From: an uncultured Eubacteriales bacterium
GTDB taxonomy: Bacteria; Bacillota; Clostridia; Oscillospirales; Acutalibacteraceae
Reading direction: 5' to 3'
Assembly: GCA_900316455.1 (NCBI GenBank)
Contig: ONCX01000010.1
Span: 1-64,000, forward strand
DNA length: 64,000 bases
Both the position numbers and the translations under genes were made by a program. Positions 1 to 8,104 of the stretch are shown here, piece after piece. Within the stretch, counting starts at the first letter, position 1. Every line of letters starts with the position of its first letter. Below the pieces are notes generated by a model. The model did not search any database, was not told the origin of the DNA, and worked only from the letters and a program-made list of their open reading frames with translations.

Positions 1-126
1 TTCCATAGTTAATCACACAAAGTATTGCCTGCGGTTTTGGCTGCATCTGGCGAAAAATCTTACGACGCATGACGCATGCTCCGAGAATCTAAACAGGCTC
101 TAACAGTGAAAGAGAGGTCTTATCCC

Positions 127-699
127 ATGAGAAAAAAGAAAATCTTTGCGGCGGCTGTCATTCTGGGACTTGCGGTGTGCATGCTCGGCGGGTGCGGCGG
201 AAATCAGCCGCAAAACGGCGATACGTCCGGTGGTGAAAGCGTGCAGATAGCAAATCCTATGAGAGATATCACAGAAGGCGAATCGCATAAGCTTTGCAAC
301 CATTCCCTCGGCGTTCCCGAAAATGCAAAGAATGCCGCGTGGAGCGCTATCGAAACCGATTCGTCCGATAATTCCGGCACGCTCGTGCAGCTGAACTTTG
401 ACCTTGACAATAACAGCTACACCGCCAGAGCACAGAAAACCGACAACCCTGACGCGGATATCTCCGGCATGTATTATGAATGGTCAGCTAAGAACATTAT
501 GTCCCTCACAAACTGGAAGCAGATAAAGGGAACCTATTACCGCTGGTTCGACAAATCTTCCTCAGAGGGCTATGCCGACCTTTGCACTTGGTACGACGCT
601 GAAACCGGTATTTCCTATTCTCTCAGCGTGACGGCTGACGATCTCGACGGCTTTGATTTACAGGCGATTGTTGAGTATCTTTACGCGCCGGAGAAATAA
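127..699 (+). CDS. Small lipoprotein of unknown function
   Basis: A 190-residue exported lipoprotein. The N-terminus is a basic MRKKK stretch, a hydrophobic helix and a lipobox (L-G-G-C, Cys near residue 22) followed by a Gly/Asn/Ser linker, so it should be anchored to the outer face of the membrane. The mature part has no motif I recognise; it ends with Tyr/Trp-rich segments that suggest a small folded beta domain. ATG 127 was chosen over the upstream ATG at 76 because a GAGAGG ribosome site sits just before it and the signal peptide begins there. No neighbour gives a functional clue. Confidence 0.75.
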   Translation: MRKKKIFAAAVILGLAVCMLGGCGGNQPQNGDTSGGESVQIANPMRDITEGESHKLCNHSLGVPENAKNAAWSAIETDSSDNSGTLVQLNFDLDNNSYTARAQKTDNPDADISGMYYEWSAKNIMSLTNWKQIKGTYYRWFDKSSSEGYADLCTWYDAETGISYSLSVTADDLDGFDLQAIVEYLYAPEK

Positions 700-736
700 C
701 CGTTCCTTTTAGATGAAACAAAAATCAGTTGACTGG

Positions 737-765
737 TTGACAAAATTAAATTATTATGTTATACT
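737..765 (+). promoter_or_regulatory. Consensus sigma-A promoter of a putative small RNA
   Basis: TTGACA at 737-742 and TATACT at 760-765 are separated by exactly 17 bases. Transcription would start near 772. The unit downstream has no ORF and ends in a hairpin at 918-946, before the next gene starts at 1006. Confidence 0.75.
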
Positions 766-771
766 TTTGGC

Positions 772-950
772 TGTGGTGAGAGGATAATACAGGCGCTTGT
801 TATGCTTGCGTGACAAAATGCCTGAGTGCTTGTTTTGTCTATACGATGCTTTTCAGAGCTATCCCCTTTCCCCTGATGCATGAAGTTAATTCTTTTTGCT
901 GATATTTTTGCTAAATGCCCCTGAAGGTCTGTGGACTCTTCAGGGGTTAT
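772..950 (+). ncRNA. Putative structured small RNA (6S-like architecture, unproven)
   Basis: About 175 bases without a plausible ORF lie between a consensus promoter (737-765) and a GC-rich terminator-like hairpin (918-946). Visible pairing: GGATA (782-786) with TATCC (860-864) closes a long arm, and GACAAAA (812-818) pairs with TTTTGTC (833-839) as an internal hairpin. A long closing arm, a partly unpaired centre and this size recall 6S RNA, but I could not match a 6S consensus. It could also be the leader of the downstream transpeptidase gene. No SRP RNA or riboswitch motif was recognised. Confidence 0.4.
918..950 (+). terminator. Terminator-like hairpin before the L,D-transpeptidase gene
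   Basis: CCCCTGAAG (918-926) pairs perfectly with CTTCAGGGG (938-946); an inner GTC/GAC can extend the stem. The following T-tract is weak (TTATTGTAT), so termination may be partial. Confidence 0.55.
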
Positions 951-1005
951 TGTATATCGGAATTATTTGCGTTTTTTCCCATCGACACAAGGAGCTTGTT
1001 TTTTT

Positions 1006-2721
1006 ATGAATAATGATTTTTTTGAAATGAATGAGCTTGATTCATGCCATTCAATCGACATTCAGCCTGAAAAAAGCAGAAATACGGAATCCGGCGCGAA
1101 GAATGACCTTTCACACCCTCACGCTATGCAGATTCCTTCCAAGGAGGTACATGTCGAAGAATCCCTCTCAGAGGAAAATAATGAAATCGCCTCAGCCAAG
1201 TCGGAACCTTCCTGTATTCCGGAGGGTAAATCCGCCAAAAAAAATATTAACAGCAGGAAATCCCTTATAATGGTCTCTTTTATATCCGCGTTTGCCTTGG
1301 TCAGCGCTGTCGGAATTGTCATCGGTATAGTCTCCCACAGCGATAACGACGGATATGATCCCAATTTCGATATGAAGGAAACCGTTTTTGTTACCGAAAC
1401 CGACAGTCCCGCTATAGACATGATTTCCGAAAATGTTCTCGGAACAGGTATGCTCTTTGAGGATTCCGATATTCTCTCCGAGCCTGACGAAAATTCCGCT
1501 GTCACAGGCAGGCTTTCCGGCGGTACGGACGTTCTGGTGTACGCCGCCGAGGGCGATTATTACAGGGTTGGCGATCCTGAAAAAAAGGTCGTTGGCTATA
1601 TTCTCAAGGATAAGGTCAATACCGGCGGTATCGACTTGGGTAATCCCGACGCGGATTCCGGAATAGCGGACAAAACCGACAAGGCTGCAGGCAAGAAAAA
1701 AATCACTTATACCTCTGTCAATCCTGAGGATTTTCCAGTCAATTCCTCGCCGTATTTTATCTACGTCGAAAAAGGCTCGCATACTATCACTATTTTTGGC
1801 AAGGACAGTGTAACAGGTAAATACACCGTTCCACGCCGGACATTCCTGACAGCTACCGGTCGCACCGCTTCACTCACGCCTGTCGGTGATTTTACTATAC
1901 TCGCCAAGGAAAAATGGCACTCGTGGGGCAATTGTTATTCTCCCTACTGCTGCAAGTATTACCGCGGACTTTTCTTCCACGGCCCGCTGTATTCCAAAAA
2001 GAATTTCGGCACTCTTATGAGGGGCAGCGTGTACGAAATCGGCAGAAACGCTTCGTCCGGCTGCATGAGAACCAGCGCGGAGGCGGCTTATTTTATCTAT
2101 CAGTTCTGCTGGGTCGGCACTAATGTCAGAATCGTCAACGGCTCGCCCCTCGGCAGAAGCGCAGGCGCTCCCTCAGTTGACAGCCAGTATATTGATCCGG
2201 CAACCAATCGCGTCCCTGTAGCGGAAATTTCATTTGATTTTACCGACAAGACTATGCATGTCGGCGACACTATTCAGGTAACTGCCAACATCACTCCTTC
2301 ATTTGCCGACAACAGGGATTGTTCATGGTTATCATCGGATGCGTCTGTGGTATCAGTCACGGGCAACGACAATTCATGCGTTATCAAGGCTCTGAAAGCG
2401 GGCGGCGCGGTCATAACGGCATGCTCGATAGACGGCGGCTTTACCGCTTCCTTCAATGTGACCGTCCTGTCTGATGAGTCCTCAGAGGATTCCTCTGATA
2501 TTTCATCCGCCGAATCCGGAGATATTTCGTCGAATGAATCCGGAGATATCTCGTCGAATGAATCCGATGACGCTTCTTCGGCTCAGTCGGACGACGCTTC
2601 CTCTTCCGGTGAAGCGTCGGATAACGCCGGCTCCACTACCGAAACCTCCGGTACAACCCAAACAACCGCATCCTCCTCAGCTCCCTCCGAATCCAATGAC
2701 GACAACCCAGCGGATGATTGA
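1006..2721 (+). CDS. Membrane-anchored L,D-transpeptidase (YkuD) with SH3-like and Ig-like domains
   Basis: A 571-residue peptidoglycan-modifying enzyme. Order: a cytoplasmic polar N-terminus (1-85), one transmembrane helix (about 86-111), an SH3-like segment (about 140-205), a YkuD catalytic domain (about 250-385), a Big_2-like domain (about 410-490) and a Ser/Asp/Glu-rich tail. The YkuD domain keeps the F-H-G motif (His325) and S-S-G-C-M-R with catalytic Cys353, which in this family forms 3-3 crosslinks or attaches proteins to peptidoglycan. ATG 1006 follows AAGGAG at 989-994; the extra upstream codons overlap the hairpin at 918-950. The tail contains three 24-bp tandem repeats (about 2497-2570). 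Confidence 0.88.
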   Translation: MNNDFFEMNELDSCHSIDIQPEKSRNTESGAKNDLSHPHAMQIPSKEVHVEESLSEENNEIASAKSEPSCIPEGKSAKKNINSRKSLIMVSFISAFALVSAVGIVIGIVSHSDNDGYDPNFDMKETVFVTETDSPAIDMISENVLGTGMLFEDSDILSEPDENSAVTGRLSGGTDVLVYAAEGDYYRVGDPEKKVVGYILKDKVNTGGIDLGNPDADSGIADKTDKAAGKKKITYTSVNPEDFPVNSSPYFIYVEKGSHTITIFGKDSVTGKYTVPRRTFLTATGRTASLTPVGDFTILAKEKWHSWGNCYSPYCCKYYRGLFFHGPLYSKKNFGTLMRGSVYEIGRNASSGCMRTSAEAAYFIYQFCWVGTNVRIVNGSPLGRSAGAPSVDSQYIDPATNRVPVAEISFDFTDKTMHVGDTIQVTANITPSFADNRDCSWLSSDASVVSVTGNDNSCVIKALKAGGAVITACSIDGGFTASFNVTVLSDESSEDSSDISSAESGDISSNESGDISSNESDDASSAQSDDASSSGEASDNAGSTTETSGTTQTTASSSAPSESNDDNPADD

Positions 2722-2754
2722 TCTCACTACTTCCTGACAATATTATTTTTTACT

Positions 2755-2802
2755 GCGCGTTATCCTCAAATCATTTGACAGATGGATTACGCGCTTTTTT
2801 TC
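2755..2802 (+). terminator. Rho-independent terminator after the L,D-transpeptidase
   Basis: GCGCGTTATCC (2755-2765) pairs with GGATTACGCGC (2784-2794) with one mismatch, followed by seven T. It separates the transpeptidase from the convergent spoIIP. Confidence 0.7.
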
Positions 2803-2812
2803 CCTTTCATCA

Positions 2813-3943
2813 TCAGTTCACGCAGTATTCGTCAAGCACCTCCACAAGACAGTTCCCCACAAGCTGTCCCGAATACTTTGCCTCCGAAAGCGTGTTCACG
2901 TCTGTCCCGAATTCTATCAGCAGCGAATTAGGCGTCAGATCCATATTGTACCTGAACGGGGCAAAGTAAAGCGGCCGCGCAAGTCCTTCGTATTTATCCG
3001 CCATTTTTTTCTGAAGCTGCGCCGCCATTATCGAATTTTCCCGCCAGCCGTCGAATTCAAGCTTGCCCTCGTTGTCGCAGCCCGTTATTATCATCACCTG
3101 CGCCGCTTTTTTGCCCTTTATCTCGGCTGTCGGCTTGATCTTTGCGCCGTCGTCACGGGTCATGGAATCGCGGTGTACGTCGATAACCATTTCTATTGAC
3201 GGGTATTTTTTCAGATATGCCTTTATGGTCTTCCTTGCGCGGTCATACGCGCCTGTGTATTCCGGATAGTCGTGATAGGTGGTTATGTGGAGCGTTCGGA
3301 TTCCGGCTTTGCAGAGCTTCTTCTCGATTTCGTCCGCCACCGCAACGACGCTCTCCGATTTGTCGGTGGTGCGGGGATTGTACTTCTTACTGTAGCTGCC
3401 GCTGTTTTTTTCGGCGTAGCTTTCGGTCGTGTGGGTATGCACAATCAGCACCTGATATCCGGCGTTCTTTTTGATTTTGCACTTTGCGCGGGATTTCAGA
3501 AGCTTTTTTATGTTGAGGTCGTAATTTGAATTGCCGTCCTTGACGTATACTCCGTCATAGCTGTAGCCGGAATTCTTTATGGTTTTCTCGATAACCTCGC
3601 CGCGGTCGCTCTTTTCCGGAGGGGTCTGCGAGGATTCGCCGGAATTCTCCCTGCCGCCGCTCGCCTTTCCCGTTTCCTCCTGTTCCGCCGACGACGTGAA
3701 TTCCTCCTCGTCCGACGATATCAGCGCGTCGTCAGCCTCCTGCCGGAATGAGGAAACGTCGGTTGCCGGCATCATTGTGCGAGCTGACAGCCGCGACGCG
3801 CTGAAAATAAACGCTCCGACTGTTCCGGCACCTAATACCGCAAGCGGAAGCGCCGCCGCTGTCAATCCCGCCGCAGCAGCCGCTATCGCCTTTCGGCAGC
3901 CTGACAGACCTGAATGTAAGGAAAATGATTTGTATTTGTTCAT
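2813..3943 (-). CDS. spoIIP: Stage II sporulation protein P
   Basis: A 376-residue SpoIIP-family peptidoglycan hydrolase. In spore formers SpoIIP acts with SpoIID and SpoIIM to degrade septal peptidoglycan at the start of engulfment. An Ala-rich membrane anchor (about 18-48) precedes an acidic, Ser-rich linker and the C-terminal domain. Family hallmarks seen include V-L-I-V-H-T-H-T-T-E-S-Y, the V-I-D-V-H-R-D segment and S-L-L-I-E-F-G-T near the end. ATG 3943 follows GGAGGT with good spacing. It stands alone, without gpr next to it. Its presence argues that the organism sporulates or descends from spore formers. Confidence 0.92.
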   Translation of the reverse strand: MNKYKSFSLHSGLSGCRKAIAAAAAGLTAAALPLAVLGAGTVGAFIFSASRLSARTMMPATDVSSFRQEADDALISSDEEEFTSSAEQEETGKASGGRENSGESSQTPPEKSDRGEVIEKTIKNSGYSYDGVYVKDGNSNYDLNIKKLLKSRAKCKIKKNAGYQVLIVHTHTTESYAEKNSGSYSKKYNPRTTDKSESVVAVADEIEKKLCKAGIRTLHITTYHDYPEYTGAYDRARKTIKAYLKKYPSIEMVIDVHRDSMTRDDGAKIKPTAEIKGKKAAQVMIITGCDNEGKLEFDGWRENSIMAAQLQKKMADKYEGLARPLYFAPFRYNMDLTPNSLLIEFGTDVNTLSEAKYSGQLVGNCLVEVLDEYCVN

Positions 3944-4123
3944 GTTTTTTTACCTCCGACGCGCCGCAATGACGCGATTTTTTTTATTTTTCATTCATAT
4001 AATTATGCCTGACGCGCCGGGAATATGACAGCCCGACGTTAATTTTTTTCGTTTTTACAGTGACGGCAAAATCTGAAAAAATTGCAAAAATTGCAAAAAT
4101 TACAAAAAATTTTACATAAATCC

Positions 4124-4152
4124 TTTACAAGCTTGAATTGATTATGTATAAT
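4124..4152 (+). promoter_or_regulatory. Promoter of the phosphatidylserine decarboxylase gene
   Basis: TTTACA (4124-4129), a 17-base spacer and TATAAT (4147-4152), 44 bases before the start codon. Just upstream (about 4080-4115) lies an AT-rich run with three imperfect copies of TTGCAAAAA. Confidence 0.7.
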
Positions 4153-4195
4153 ATTAATTGTCAAAAAATCTGATTGCAGAAAAACGGAGGACAAT

Positions 4196-5002
4196 ATGAG
4201 CGGCGAAGTAAGAGGATACGGTGCAAGACCCGTTATAGAGGCAAAAAAAAGCAAGTATCTTCCCGTGGTAAATAAGCTCAGGCTGGGCTTGTTCCCAAAG
4301 GCGGAGATAAAAATTCATATGGAAAAATACGGCGTTGATCTGTCGGTTTGCGATCCCGACGACCCCTCGGAATATGAGAATTTCGGCGATTATCTCGCAA
4401 GGGCTTTCAGGGAGGGCGAACGTCCTGTGGACGGCGCGCCTAACAGCCTTATCTGTCCCTGCGACGGCTGGCTTACCGCGCATTTCATTAACAATCTCTG
4501 CACTATTCCAGTCAACGGGCATATGTATTCCGTGGATAAGCTGATGGGCGGCGAGGGCGACGCTAAGGACTTCGTCGGCGGACTTGCGCTGATTATTCGT
4601 CTGGACGAAGCTGACCCACACAGATTCATCAATATCGACGACGGCGTGATTTGCGACGTTCGACGTCTTGACGCTGAGAAAAATCAGGAGGGCTCCATGT
4701 TTTTCGGTCCCAGAACCTGCACTGTCATGAATACAAGAAGATTTCACGGCGTGGTTCAGGTGGAGGCGTGCGGCAATCCCAAGGGCGTCGAGCAGCTCGG
4801 TCAGGACGACAACAATCCTGCATTCCGGCGGGGCGAGGTCAAGGGAAGATTCCTTTGTTCGACGGCGGGAATAATCCTTCTTTTCAAAAAGGGAATGATG
4901 TTCCCCGACGATGAATTTATGGTGAATACCCGCAACTGCCTTGAAACAAGGGTCAGAATGGGCGAAAAACTCGGCGTTGCCTTATCCATGATGGCATTTT
5001 AA
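4196..5002 (+). CDS. psd: Phosphatidylserine decarboxylase family protein
   Basis: A 268-residue protein of the pyruvoyl-dependent phosphatidylserine decarboxylase family, which makes phosphatidylethanolamine at the membrane. Family landmarks: F-R-E-G-E-R-P, C-P-C-D-G (Asp90), M-Y-S-V-D-K-L-M-G, D-P-H-R (His142) and a C-terminal self-cleavage region. The usual L-G-S-T cleavage motif reads F-L-C-S-T-A-G (Cys221-Ser222), with Cys in place of Gly and two extra residues before the I-I-L-L-F strand. Asp and His of the maturation triad are present, so Ser222 may still form the pyruvoyl group, but this is uncertain. The start follows CGGAGGA. No phosphatidylserine synthase gene is next to it. Confidence 0.85.
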   Translation: MSGEVRGYGARPVIEAKKSKYLPVVNKLRLGLFPKAEIKIHMEKYGVDLSVCDPDDPSEYENFGDYLARAFREGERPVDGAPNSLICPCDGWLTAHFINNLCTIPVNGHMYSVDKLMGGEGDAKDFVGGLALIIRLDEADPHRFINIDDGVICDVRRLDAEKNQEGSMFFGPRTCTVMNTRRFHGVVQVEACGNPKGVEQLGQDDNNPAFRRGEVKGRFLCSTAGIILLFKKGMMFPDDEFMVNTRNCLETRVRMGEKLGVALSMMAF

Positions 5003-5028
5003 ACGCAATACTGCAATATATTTTGAAG

Positions 5029-5070
5029 CTCCGCAGGGTATCGGAATGTGCCGTGCGGGGATTTTTTTTA
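5029..5070 (+). terminator. Terminator after psd
   Basis: CTCCGCA (5029-5035) pairs with TGCGGGG (5054-5060, one G-T pair), followed by eight T. Confidence 0.65.
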
Positions 5071-5100
5071 TTTTATTTACAGAAAATTCATTAAGCCCTA

Positions 5101-5128
5101 TTGACAATCGCGTTATACTGTGTATAAT
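5101..5128 (+). promoter_or_regulatory. Promoter of the gntR-ABC operon
   Basis: TTGACA (5101-5106), a 16-base spacer and TATAAT (5123-5128). The -10 lies inside a long dyad (5115-5143), as expected for a repressed promoter. Confidence 0.8.
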
Positions 5129-5143
5129 GAATATATACAGTAT
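5115..5143 (+). promoter_or_regulatory. Dyad operator, likely bound by the adjacent GntR regulator
   Basis: ATACTGTGTATA (5115-5126) and TATATACAGTAT (5132-5143) form inverted arms matching at 11 of 12 positions around a 5-base centre. The dyad covers the -10 box and start site of the promoter for the GntR gene at 5191. YtrA-type GntR repressors usually autoregulate through such sites; that this protein binds here is inferred. Confidence 0.7.
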
Positions 5144-5190
5144 GAATGAATAGTCCGGATATATGCAGTGAAAGGAGCTGGGCTGTATAA

Positions 5191-5565
5191 TTGAAGATAA
5201 TCATTTCCAATTCCGACTCCAGACCTATTTACGAACAGATAACCGCGCAAATTAAAAATCTCATTATTACTGGCAAACTTAAATCCGGCGAAGCTCTGCC
5301 CTCTATGAGATATCTCGCTAAGGAACTCAGGATAAGCGTCATTACCACCAAAAGAGCGTATGAGGAGCTGGAACGGAGCGGCTTCATAGAGACTGTCGCT
5401 GGCAAGGGCAGCTTTGTCTCCGGCATGAACGCCGACTTTATCCGCGAGGAACACCTCCGCATTGCCGAAGAGCATTTGCGGCAGGCTGTCGAAGCCGCGA
5501 AATCAGCCGGCATTTCCAAGCAAGAACTCGCCGAAACGCTCGGAATCTTCTACGACGCGGACTGA
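5191..5565 (+). CDS. GntR family transcriptional regulator, YtrA type
   Basis: A 124-residue DNA-binding regulator. The winged helix-turn-helix fills residues about 10-75 (I-Y-E-Q-I-T-A-Q-I, then L-P-S-M-R-Y-L-A-K-E-L, and a wing ending G-K-G-S-F-V); the short C-terminus is helical and lacks a large ligand domain, typical of the YtrA subfamily. Translation starts at TTG 5191, supported by AAAGGAG at 5171-5177; no in-frame ATG gives a full domain. It is the first gene of an operon with an ABC-2 ATPase and permease and is probably their repressor, responding in other species to cell-envelope-active compounds. Confidence 0.88.
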   Translation: MKIIISNSDSRPIYEQITAQIKNLIITGKLKSGEALPSMRYLAKELRISVITTKRAYEELERSGFIETVAGKGSFVSGMNADFIREEHLRIAEEHLRQAVEAAKSAGISKQELAETLGIFYDAD

Positions 5566-5607
5566 ACAATATTATATCTTCAGGGAAAGGCAAAAGGTGA
5601 TATTATT

Positions 5608-6450
5608 ATGGCAAACGCTATTGAAATCAGAAATCTCGTAAAATCCTACGGCGACTTCACGCTGTCAATTGATTCTCTGGATATTCCCTGCGGCTGCATT
5701 ATGGGGCTTGTAGGCTCCAACGGCGCGGGTAAATCCACTATGATTAAATCCGTGCTCGACCTGATAAAAACCGACAGCGGCGATATTTCGATTAACGGTA
5801 TCAGCAACAGGTCCGAGGGCTCCCGCGAGGATATCGGCGTCGTCTTCGACGAAATAAAATTCCCGCAGGTATTCACAGCCGAGGACGTGCGCCTGATACT
5901 CCGCGGTGCATATAAGAATTGGGACGACGCTCTCTTTGACAGGTACATCGCTCAGTTCGCCCTGCCCACAAGGAAAAAAATTAAGGAATTCTCCCGCGGC
6001 ATGAAAATGAAGCTGTCGCTCGCCGCCGCGCTGGCACATCACCCTAAGCTGCTTATTCTCGATGAAGCCACAAGCGGTATCGACCCCGTTGTGCGCGATG
6101 AAATACTGGATATCTTCCTTGAATTCATTCAGGACGAACAGCACGCGATTCTCGCTTCATCCCACATCATAAGCGATATCGAAAAGGCTGCCGACTATGT
6201 GACATTCATCAATAACGGACGCATTGTTTTCTGCGAGGAAAAGGACGTGCTTATGGAAAAGTACCGCATTGTCAAGTGCGGCAACGACGAACTTGCGTCA
6301 GTCAATCCCGACGACATTGTGGGAAAACGCACCAATACCTTCGGCGCGGAGCTGCTTATGCTGTCCGACAGGGTTCCGGAGGGCTTTATGACCGCAAAGG
6401 CGGGCATTGAGGACATTATGCTCATGATAATAAGAGATGAAGGGAGATAA
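5608..6450 (+). CDS. ABC transporter ATP-binding protein (YtrB-like)
   Basis: A 280-residue ATPase of an ABC-2 type transporter. Walker A is G-S-N-G-A-G-K-S-T (about residues 36-44), the signature reads F-S-R-G-M-K-M-K-L, a common variant in this subfamily, Walker B is L-L-I-L-D-E-A and the switch His lies in A-S-S-H-I-I. A C-terminal extension of about 70 residues follows the nucleotide-binding domain. It lies between the GntR regulator and the permease, so the three form a small export or stress-response module. Substrate unknown. Confidence 0.9.
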   Translation: MANAIEIRNLVKSYGDFTLSIDSLDIPCGCIMGLVGSNGAGKSTMIKSVLDLIKTDSGDISINGISNRSEGSREDIGVVFDEIKFPQVFTAEDVRLILRGAYKNWDDALFDRYIAQFALPTRKKIKEFSRGMKMKLSLAAALAHHPKLLILDEATSGIDPVVRDEILDIFLEFIQDEQHAILASSHIISDIEKAADYVTFINNGRIVFCEEKDVLMEKYRIVKCGNDELASVNPDDIVGKRTNTFGAELLMLSDRVPEGFMTAKAGIEDIMLMIIRDEGR

Positions 6451-6457
6451 TCATATT

Positions 6458-7129
6458 ATGAAAGGCATTATTACTAAGGATCTTCTCGCGCTCAAACAGG
6501 TCGCCGCAACTATGAGTCTGCTTATGGTATTCTATATATTCCTCGGTTTTATGAGCATGAATGAATCAGGCGGCTCTATAAGCTATCTTTCCATAATGGC
6601 TTTGGTAATTAACGTGATGGTTCCGCTCTCCTGCGCCGGTTATGACGAGCAGTGCGGCTGGGATCAGTTCGGCGCTTCCCTCCCCGTCAGCAAGAATAAT
6701 ATTGTCGCCTGCCGCTACATTGTCAATCTCATCATAATTTGCTTTACGTCTGCCGTCGTGTTTGCCGGCAATATGATATTCATGGCGTTTGGCGGAAACG
6801 CTTCGGGATTGGAGGCGTACATTATACCTATTGTCCTCTCCATGCTCTACATCGCCCTGATTAATCCCATAATCTATAAATTCGGAGTGCAGAAGAGCCG
6901 CATTTTGATCATTGCCGCCATTCTTGTGCCGTCTATGCTGATTGCCGCTTTAGGTATGTTGATGAGCAGCGCGCCGGAAGACAAGCTTTCAAGGCTTACG
7001 GATTCGCTCGACTCGCTTACGTCTATTCCCGTGATGCCGGTTTTAATTGTCTCCGTTGTAACCGCCGCCGGTCTTTACGTCCTCTCAATGCTTATCAGCA
7101 CGAGGATCTTCAGGAACAAAGAGCTTTAA
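6458..7129 (+). CDS. ABC-2 type transporter permease
   Basis: A 223-residue polytopic membrane protein with about six hydrophobic segments and no large soluble domain, of the ABC-2 permease type seen beside YtrA-like regulators. The segment G-Y-D-E-Q-C-G-W-D-Q-F between helices 2 and 3 resembles the conserved loop of this family. ATG 6458 follows AAGGGAG at 6440-6446; the preceding ATPase stops 7 bases upstream. It pairs with the ATPase at 5608-6450. Confidence 0.82.
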   Translation: MKGIITKDLLALKQVAATMSLLMVFYIFLGFMSMNESGGSISYLSIMALVINVMVPLSCAGYDEQCGWDQFGASLPVSKNNIVACRYIVNLIIICFTSAVVFAGNMIFMAFGGNASGLEAYIIPIVLSMLYIALINPIIYKFGVQKSRILIIAAILVPSMLIAALGMLMSSAPEDKLSRLTDSLDSLTSIPVMPVLIVSVVTAAGLYVLSMLISTRIFRNKEL

Positions 7130-7144
7130 TCAATACCAAAAAAA

Positions 7145-7190
7145 AATCCGGTATCTCCGCCTGCATTCGGAAGATACCGGATTTTTTATT
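7145..7190. terminator. Bidirectional terminator between the YtrA operon and tagH-like gene
   Basis: AATCCGGTATCT (7145-7156) pairs perfectly with AGATACCGGATT (7172-7183), with A residues before and T residues after, so it can serve both converging units. Confidence 0.85.
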
Positions 7191-7201
7191 GCTATGAAAA
7201 A

Positions 7202-8104
7202 TCATTGATTGAGTATCGAATTTGCCTTGGGCTTGGGGGCGGGCTTGCCTTCGAGGATATCATTTTCATACACCCTGATCGCCTCGTCTATGTCGCCGTC
7301 AAAGTAGACCTTGCTGTTATACAGCACTATCCCCCGCTTGCAGAATTGCTTCGCCATCGCGCTGGAATGAGTGACAAGCAGAAGCGTCGTATTGTCCTCC
7401 GCGATGATCCTGTTGACTATATCCCTGCATTTTTTCCGGAATGCCGCGTCTCCGACGCTCAACGCTTCGTCAACTATCAGAATCTCCGGTTCTATATTCG
7501 CGTTGATCGCAAAGCCGAGACGAGCCTTCATTCCGCTGGAATATGTCCGCACCGGCTGGTCGATATACTGCCCGATATCCGCGAATTCGATTATTGTATC
7601 CTCATATTTTTTGATAACGTCATCCGTCATTCCCCGCATATGCCCGCGGAGATAGATGTTCTCCCGTCCGGTGAATTCCGGATCAAAGCCCGCCGTCAGC
7701 TCCAGAAGCGCGCTGACCTCGCCGTATACCTCGACCTCCCCGCTTGTTGGAAAGAGAACTCCCGTTATCATCTTGAGCAGCGTGGATTTGCCCGCGCCGT
7801 TCTTCCCTAAAAACGCAACGGATTCCCCACGGCGTATCTCAAATGTCAGGTCGTCGTTGGCGGTGTTTATTGTGTAATTGACTCTGCTGCTGAATAGCGA
7901 CAGCAGTCGGCTCCGCTTGTTTTTAAACAGCTTGAATTGCTTTGTTACGTGATTGAGCCGGATCACTACGTCCCCGTATCCTTCCGGCTGAACCGGCGAC
8001 TTCTCCGCCGCCTGCGAATCCACTCCGGAGACGTTTTGGGAAACCGCGTCCTTTTTTTCGATTGTATTTTCAGGCATTTGAATTGCTCCTTGTTCCGGCT
8101 TCAT
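7202..8104 (-). CDS. Polysaccharide/teichoic acid ABC exporter ATP-binding protein (TagH/Wzt-like)
   Basis: A 300-residue ATPase of the exporter subfamily that moves cell-surface polymers such as wall teichoic acid or O-antigen. Seen: a polar N-terminal extension of about 45 residues, Walker A G-K-N-G-A-G-K-S-T, signature Y-S-S-G-M-K-A-R-L, Walker B I-L-I-V-D-E-A-L-S-V-G-D, and the A-F-R-K-K-C motif typical of TagH/RfbE proteins. It lacks the C-terminal carbohydrate-binding domain of Wzt, so recognition probably lies elsewhere. ATG 8104 overlaps the permease stop (TGATG), indicating translational coupling; a TTG three bases upstream is less likely. Confidence 0.88.
   Translation of the reverse strand: MKPEQGAIQMPENTIEKKDAVSQNVSGVDSQAAEKSPVQPEGYGDVVIRLNHVTKQFKLFKNKRSRLLSLFSSRVNYTINTANDDLTFEIRRGESVAFLGKNGAGKSTLLKMITGVLFPTSGEVEVYGEVSALLELTAGFDPEFTGRENIYLRGHMRGMTDDVIKKYEDTIIEFADIGQYIDQPVRTYSSGMKARLGFAINANIEPEILIVDEALSVGDAAFRKKCRDIVNRIIAEDNTTLLLVTHSSAMAKQFCKRGIVLYNSKVYFDGDIDEAIRVYENDILEGKPAPKPKANSILNQ

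Noticed and set aside
4070..4115. AT-rich TTGCAAAAA repeats before psd as an origin or protein-binding array
   Set aside because: Only three imperfect copies in a low-complexity stretch; no DnaA boxes seen.
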